Below, in pieces: positions 62,236 through 64,000 of a stretch of DNA of 64,000 bases. Where the stretch lies: contig CAZKDJ010000001.1 of assembly GCA_964551295.1 (NCBI GenBank), forward strand, positions 11,517 to 75,516. The letters run 5' to 3'. The stretch's first letter is position 1; the number at the start of each line of letters is the position of its first letter. The stretch comes from JAFGED01 sp964551295 (GTDB lineage: Bacteria > Chloroflexota > Anaerolineae > B4-G1). The notes beneath the pieces were generated by a model. The model ran no database searches. It had not been told where the DNA came from and was given only the letters and a program-made list of their open reading frames with translations. A program made the position numbers and the translations under genes.

Positions 62236-63240
62236 TCACGGCGCACTGGCGCGAATAACTAGCTCCGGCTGCACGGTGATTTCTCTGCACCCTTCTTCCA
62301 AGCTGCCGCTGATTTTCTCCAATAACAATCGCATAGCCTCAGCTCCCATCTCGTAGCGAGGCACACGGCAGGTCGTCAGCGACGGAGAAACCAGAGCCGC
62401 CAGGGGGATATCGTCATAGCCGACGATGGCAACGTCAGCGGGGACTGCTAGCCCCAGATCCGCACAAGCCTGCAGAGCACCAATTGCAATCAAATCGTTG
62501 TGGCAGAAAAACGCGGTGAGTTCCGGATGAGCAGTGAGTACTTCACGCGCCATCTCTCGCCCACCCTCCACCGTCGGTAAGCAGTGGCGCGTCCAACCGG
62601 GATTGAATGACACACCGGCGGCGGCCAACGTAGCGCGGTAGCCCTTGGCTCGCCCACGACCACTTTCAGAAATCGGCGGCCCGGCGAGGAAACCAATCGC
62701 CCTATGGCCGGCCCGCAGCAGATGCTCGGTAGCCATCTGTCCCCCCACTACATCGTTGATCACCACGATGCCTACGTCGTCGCTTTCGAGCCGACGGCTG
62801 ACCAACACAACAGCAGGGTGGCCTGCTACCGCTTCCTCCAACACGTCCTCCTCAAGCCGTGAGCTGCACACCATGACGCCATCGACCCGCTTTTCTTCCA
62901 GAGACTGAAGCATCTCCAACTCACGCTGGGTATCTTCCTCTGTGCTGCACAGGAAAAGATTGTAGCCCGCATCATAGGCGACGTGCTCGGCTCCGCGCGC
63001 TACTTCAGCGAAGAAAGGATTGGCGACATCGGGCATCACCAAGCCGAGGGTTCCCGTGCGCTTGGTAACTAGGCCACGGGCAATGTCGCTGGGGCGATAG
63101 CCCAACTGCTCGATAACGGCCTGCACGCGCTCGCGGGTGGTTTGGCTGACTCCCTCTTTTTTATTGATCACCCGCGAGACGGTCATCAAAGAAACATGCG
63201 CCTCTCGAGCGACTTGTGCCATGGTGACACGTCCGGGCAT
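62236..63240 (-). CDS. LacI-family transcriptional regulator
   Basis: 334 residues, with GGAG 10 nt before the ATG. The helix-turn-helix is TMAQVAREAHVSLMTVSRVIN (about 6-26), the hinge region is LGYRPSDIARGLVTKRT, and the effector domain is a periplasmic-binding fold starting GTLGLVMPDVANPFF and ending with PELVIRAS. It lies at the head of the uronate array in the same direction, so it very probably controls it in response to a pectin- or xylan-derived sugar acid. Three tandem palindromes between its promoter and start indicate self-regulation. The inducer cannot be read from sequence. Confidence 0.93.
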   Translation of the reverse strand: MPGRVTMAQVAREAHVSLMTVSRVINKKEGVSQTTRERVQAVIEQLGYRPSDIARGLVTKRTGTLGLVMPDVANPFFAEVARGAEHVAYDAGYNLFLCSTEEDTQRELEMLQSLEEKRVDGVMVCSSRLEEDVLEEAVAGHPAVVLVSRRLESDDVGIVVINDVVGGQMATEHLLRAGHRAIGFLAGPPISESGRGRAKGYRATLAAAGVSFNPGWTRHCLPTVEGGREMAREVLTAHPELTAFFCHNDLIAIGALQACADLGLAVPADVAIVGYDDIPLAALVSPSLTTCRVPRYEMGAEAMRLLLEKISGSLEEGCREITVQPELVIRASAP

Positions 63241-63255
63241 GGGGGGCTAGCTCCT

Positions 63256-63291
63256 GTTAGCGTTACCGTTAGCGCTAACGTTAGCGCTAAC
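63256..63291. promoter_or_regulatory. Triple tandem operator for the LacI-type regulator
   Basis: Three adjoining 12-bp units: GTTAGCGTTACC (63256-63267), GTTAGCGCTAAC (63268-63279) and GTTAGCGCTAAC (63280-63291). The last two are perfect palindromes with the central CG usual for LacI-family sites; the first is degenerate. They cover the predicted transcription start of lacI. Confidence 0.8.
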
Positions 63292-63294
63292 ATA

Positions 63295-63323
63295 ATTATA
63301 GTACATTTTCCGCCGCGTGTCAA
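63295..63323 (-). promoter_or_regulatory. Consensus promoter of lacI and the uronate array
   Basis: On the minus strand TTGACA (63323-63318), a 17-bp spacer and TATAAT (63300-63295): both boxes match the sigma-70-type consensus exactly. The triple operator follows at once, so bound repressor would block it. Confidence 0.85.
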
Positions 63324-63346
63324 CATCATTTGGGCACACATGCAGG

Positions 63347-63394
63347 GGTATAAAACCAAACAGCCTCCGATTTTCCATTTTTGGAAACGGAGGC
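63347..63394 (-). terminator. Terminator of the tRNA cluster
   Basis: On the minus strand GCCTCCG TTTCC, a 6-nt loop, GGAAA, a 2-nt bulge and CGGAGGC, followed by TGTTTGGTTTT. It lies 16 bp after the tRNA-Arg gene and upstream of the lacI promoter. Confidence 0.7.
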
Positions 63395-63409
63395 CATATT
63401 GACGATCTC

Positions 63410-63485
63410 TGGTACCCTCGGCAGGACTTGAACCTGCGGCCTTCTGGTCCGCAACCAGACGCTCTATCCACCGAGCCACGAGGGC
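63410..63485 (-). tRNA. tRNA-Arg (anticodon GCG)
   Basis: 76 nt including an encoded CCA. The acceptor GCCCTCG pairs with CGAGGGT, discriminator A; the anticodon stem TCTGG/CCAGA holds loop TTGCGGA with anticodon GCG; the T arm is GCAGG TTCAAGT CCTGC. Reads CGC and CGU codons. Confidence 0.95.
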
Positions 63486-63519
63486 GCAGGGCTCCTCGCG
63501 GAGCCCCATAGCAAAGAGG

Positions 63520-63609
63520 CGGGGAGGCAGGGATTCGAACCCTGGGTGGAGCTATTAACCCCACAACCGCTTAGCAGGCGGTCCCAATCAGCCACTCTGG
63601 CACCTCCCC
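63520..63609 (-). tRNA. tRNA-Ser (anticodon GCT)
   Basis: 90 nt, no encoded CCA. The acceptor GGGGAGG pairs with CCTCCCC, discriminator G. The anticodon stem ACCGC/GCGGT holds loop CTGCTAA with anticodon GCT. A long variable arm is present, as expected for serine tRNA. Confidence 0.95.
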
Positions 63610-63631
63610 GAGATCACGCTATTCCGTTTTT

Positions 63632-63721
<90 letters not shown>

Positions 63722-63728
63722 GGGTTTC

Positions 63729-63882
63729 AGACTCAGTAGATCCAAATTCTTGGTGTGCACATGTGCGTGTTGATGAAAATCACCTGCGAAACCGTCATTC
63801 TGAGCGTAGCGAAGAATCTCCGCCCTGCATTGGGAGACTCCTCGCTCCGCTCGGAGTGACGAAAATTGGATCTACTGAGACT
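63729..63882. repeat. Palindromic element copy 2 inside a larger inverted repeat
   Basis: The outer arms, AGACTCAGTAGATCCAAATT near 63729 and AAATTGGATCTACTGAGACT near 63863, match 18 of 20. Inside are the core arms 63794-63820 and 63834-63860, the same family as copy 1 at 38717-38784. The element sits between the tRNA promoter and the first tRNA and is not coding. Confidence 0.75.
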
Positions 63883-63904
63883 GTTAATCCCACCACCACG
63901 CGCC

Positions 63905-63932
63905 ATTATACCGTTAGTCGCCATTTTTGCAA
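63905..63932 (-). promoter_or_regulatory. Promoter of the tRNA cluster
   Basis: On the minus strand TTGCAA (63932-63927), a 16-bp spacer and TATAAT (63910-63905). It points to the tRNA genes, about 180 bp away across the palindromic element. Confidence 0.6.
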
Positions 63933-64000
63933 CCTCCTAGTTTGGCAATTGGGATACCGCAATAAGTCGAACGTAAAAAGTCAACCCAACTGACACGCCT
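63933..64000. other. Window end, nothing recognised
   Basis: 68 bp with no gene or motif that I can support. Confidence 0.4.

Noticed and set aside
63733..63924. 63-residue frame with HSERSEES peptide
   Set aside because: It is the translation of the palindromic repeat element; the same peptide arises from the copy at 38717.

Overview
The window looks like a contig from an uncultured bacterium, most likely Chloroflexota (Anaerolineae-like). The signs are high GC, lipoproteins with Thr-Pro linkers after the signal peptide, tandem membrane glycosyltransferases with repeated C-terminal beta-sandwich domains, large TPR proteins, and many short boilerplate repeats between genes. A run of ten Ns (50912-50921) marks an assembly gap inside a gene. 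The phylum call is inferred from gene style, because no rRNA is present.

Layout. 1-10453 (+) holds five GT-C type membrane proteins; the first four are joined by 4-bp stop/start overlaps and the fifth has its own promoter. 10608-15357 (+) holds two zinc-ribbon membrane proteins, a SAM methyltransferase and two small membrane proteins, one LiaF-like. 15361-19006 (-) holds a tandem OB-fold protein, YigZ and small anchored or zinc-ribbon proteins. 19129-21589 (+) holds a radical SAM protein and RqcH. 21623-29935 (-) holds two TPR proteins, a solute-binding lipoprotein fused to a PsbP-like domain, and an HExxH peptidase.

30023-63323 (-) is one 33-kb array of 28 intact genes and one clear pseudogene, with a consensus promoter and triple operator at the lacI end and a hairpin terminator after the phosphofructokinase gene. 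It encodes a LacI regulator, an Opp-type ABC importer, an oligogalacturonate lyase, KduD, an IolB-family isomerase where KduI would be expected, UxaC, UxaE, a mannonate-oxidoreductase-like SDR, a CE15-type esterase, a GH4 glycosidase, 6-phosphogluconate dehydrogenase, a PPi-type phosphofructokinase and several sugar dehydrogenases. This reads as import and intracellular breakdown of pectin- or glucuronoxylan-derived uronates. Inside it sits a complete corrinoid methyl-transfer set (UroD-like methyltransferase, corrinoid protein, methyl-H4folate methyltransferase), which suggests demethylation of methoxylated sugar acids or of methanol, feeding methyl-H4folate. A GH88-like unsaturated glucuronyl hydrolase gene is broken.

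63410-63721 (-) is a tRNA cluster, Ser(TGA)-Ser(GCT)-Arg(GCG), with a promoter at 63905-63932. A palindromic repeat element lies between that promoter and the first tRNA.
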